From GCA-2719315 sp964448645 (GTDB lineage Bacteria > Bacteroidota > Bacteroidia > Flavobacteriales > Flavobacteriaceae): a stretch of 32,471 bases of DNA. Below are positions 31,185 through 32,471 of the stretch, piece by piece. A model generated the notes under the pieces. It did no database searches. It worked only from the letters and a program-made list of their open reading frames with translations, and was not told the DNA's origin. A program made the position numbers and the translations under genes. The first letter of the stretch is position 1; each line of letters opens with the position of its first letter. Location of the stretch: contig CAYUZY010000007.1 of the NCBI GenBank assembly GCA_964448645.1, positions 1-32,471 of the forward strand. The letters are read 5' to 3'.

Positions 31185-32471
31185 TTATCCTTTTATTTTT
31201 TCTTTAAATAATTTAAACTTTGACTTTATTTCTTTTCTTGGCCAATTATTATTATTAATATTTATATCAGAGGTTTCAAAATTAGGATCAAGAGTAACTT
31301 CAATTATTTCTTTGTCAGAAGTAATTACCTTATAGACTTGATCTAAATTTTTTCTCCATAACTGAACAGGATATTTAACTATCTCTGAAGTACCATCTGC
31401 ATATTTATATTTTACAATTATAGGCATAACTATTCCTCCTGGTTTTTCAAAACCTATTTCATAGAAATATTTAGGGATTTTAGATTCACTCTTATTTTCT
31501 TTCAAATAGTCTTCTAACACTTTCAACCTATCACCTCTTAATTTATTAATAGTTTGATCATCTTTATCCTCTTCCATATATATTGATGGTATCATTTCTT
31601 CAGAATTCATACCATAACCTTCTATCAACTCTTTTACCTTATTTGAAGGATTAGTAGAAATAGAATATTTCTTAAAACTGTTAATTCCAATATCAACAAC
31701 ATCTGTGGTATAAAACCATCCTCTCCAAAACCAATCTAAATCAATAGCCGAAGCATCTTCCATTGTCCTAAAAAAATCCTCAGGAGTTGGATGTTTAAAC
31801 ATCCATCTTTTAGAATAAGTTTTAAAAGCATAATCAAATAAATCCCTACCCATAATAGTTTCCCTTAAAATGTTTAATGCAGTAGCAGGTTTAGCATATG
31901 CATTTGGCCCTAATTGAAATACATTTTCAGGATTAGACATTATTGGTGAAATAAAACTTTGATCTCCTGACATGTAGGGTATGATTTTTTTTGGATCTCC
32001 TCTTCTTGAAGGATATTTTTCCATGGTTCCTAAAACTTCTGGATAAGACTCAGCAAATTCTTGTTCAGTTAAATATTGAACAAAAGTATCTAAACCTTCA
32101 TCCATCCATCCCCATTGTCTCTCATCTGAATTAACAATCATAGGGAAATAATTATGGCCCACTTCATGAATTATGACACTAATCATTCCAAATTTAGTTC
32201 TATCGGAATAATTTCCATCTTCATCAGGTCTTCCATAATTCCAACAAATCATAGGATATTCCATTCCTTGATTTTTTGCATGAACTGAAACAGCTTTAGG
32301 GTAAGGATAATCAAAAGTAAATTTTGAATATGTTATCAATGATTGAACAACCGCCTTTGTAGAATATTCTTCCCATAAAGGATTACCTTCTTTAGGATAT
32401 AATGAAACAGCCATAACTTTATTATTCCCAATTTTAACTGCTTGCATGTCCCATATGAATTTTCTAGAAGT
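31185..32471 (-). CDS. M1-family metallopeptidase (5' end outside window)
   Basis: The C-terminal 428 residues of a gluzincin. HEVGHNYFP is the zinc-binding HExxH, and the third ligand lies after exactly 18 residues in WMDEGLDTF, so the zinc site is complete. TSRKFIWDMQAV at the edge and GWFYTTDVVDIGI are also typical of the Bacteroidetes M1 group. The open frame continues past ATG 32447 to the window edge (SRKFIWDM), so the real start lies outside. It is probably an exported peptidase but the signal is not visible. The C-terminal domain (about residues 210-428) is beta-rich. Confidence 0.9.
   Translation of the reverse strand, partial: TSRKFIWDMQAVKIGNNKVMAVSLYPKEGNPLWEEYSTKAVVQSLITYSKFTFDYPYPKAVSVHAKNQGMEYPMICWNYGRPDEDGNYSDRTKFGMISVIIHEVGHNYFPMIVNSDERQWGWMDEGLDTFVQYLTEQEFAESYPEVLGTMEKYPSRRGDPKKIIPYMSGDQSFISPIMSNPENVFQLGPNAYAKPATALNILRETIMGRDLFDYAFKTYSKRWMFKHPTPEDFFRTMEDASAIDLDWFWRGWFYTTDVVDIGINSFKKYSISTNPSNKVKELIEGYGMNSEEMIPSIYMEEDKDDQTINKLRGDRLKVLEDYLKENKSESKIPKYFYEIGFEKPGGIVMPIIVKYKYADGTSEIVKYPVQLWRKNLDQVYKVITSDKEIIEVTLDPNFETSDININNNNWPRKEIKSKFKLFKEKIKG

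Overview
The window is AT-rich and reads like a contig from a marine Flavobacteriales (Bacteroidetes) bacterium. The signs are a TonB-dependent receptor paired with a DUF4249 lipoprotein, a LuxR-type helix-turn-helix with the Bacteroidetes YRLRKKL recognition helix, many lipoproteins and short outer-membrane proteins, TTG starts, and few Shine-Dalgarno sequences. A run of 10 Ns at 15458-15467 shows a draft assembly. These are assignments from sequence features; no database search was made.

Left part (1-14195, minus strand). One open reading frame fills 1-13351 and runs off the left edge: at least 4450 codons without a stop, starting at a TTG that follows a short regulator gene by 19 bases. 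The product is a secreted giant made of about 20 DUF11-type beta-sandwich repeats, each ending in an acidic Asp/Gly-rich linker. Thrombospondin type 3-like segments, jelly-roll modules and C-type-lectin-like modules sit among the repeats, and most of the large modules lie inside single DUF11 repeats at an equivalent loop. This looks like a giant carbohydrate-binding adhesin or surface fibre, probably controlled by the small HTH protein encoded just upstream.

Middle part (14267-22562). A nitroreductase converges on an SGNH hydrolase whose 5' end lies beside the assembly gap. A tightly overlapping four-gene operon follows on the minus strand: ECF sigma factor, single-pass anti-sigma-like protein, LTxxQ (Spy/CpxP-like) periplasmic protein and beta-barrel protein. 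It looks like a self-contained envelope-stress circuit. Upstream of it are a lipoprotein with a recently duplicated 84-residue repeat and a TonB receptor/DUF4249 pair.

Right-middle part (22622-27527, minus strand). A compact run encodes a lipoprotein with a clear terminator, an N-acetylglucosamine-6-phosphate deacetylase, an FMN reductase-like flavoprotein, a pterin carbinolamine dehydratase, a lipoprotein, a PaaI-like thioesterase, another lipoprotein and two tiny membrane proteins.

Right part (27669-32471). After a plus-strand nitrilase-family amidohydrolase comes a scarred zone (28615-29750): the last 37 codons of a tyrosine recombinase, a tiny membrane protein, a DUF4386 C-terminal piece, another gene remnant, an intact tRNA-Val(GAC) and a degenerate tRNA-Arg(CCT). 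It looks like the remains of an integrated element beside tRNA genes. The window ends with an orphan plus-strand terminator, a small membrane protein, an O-methyltransferase, a TatA-type protein and the C-terminal part of an M1 metallopeptidase that runs off the right edge.
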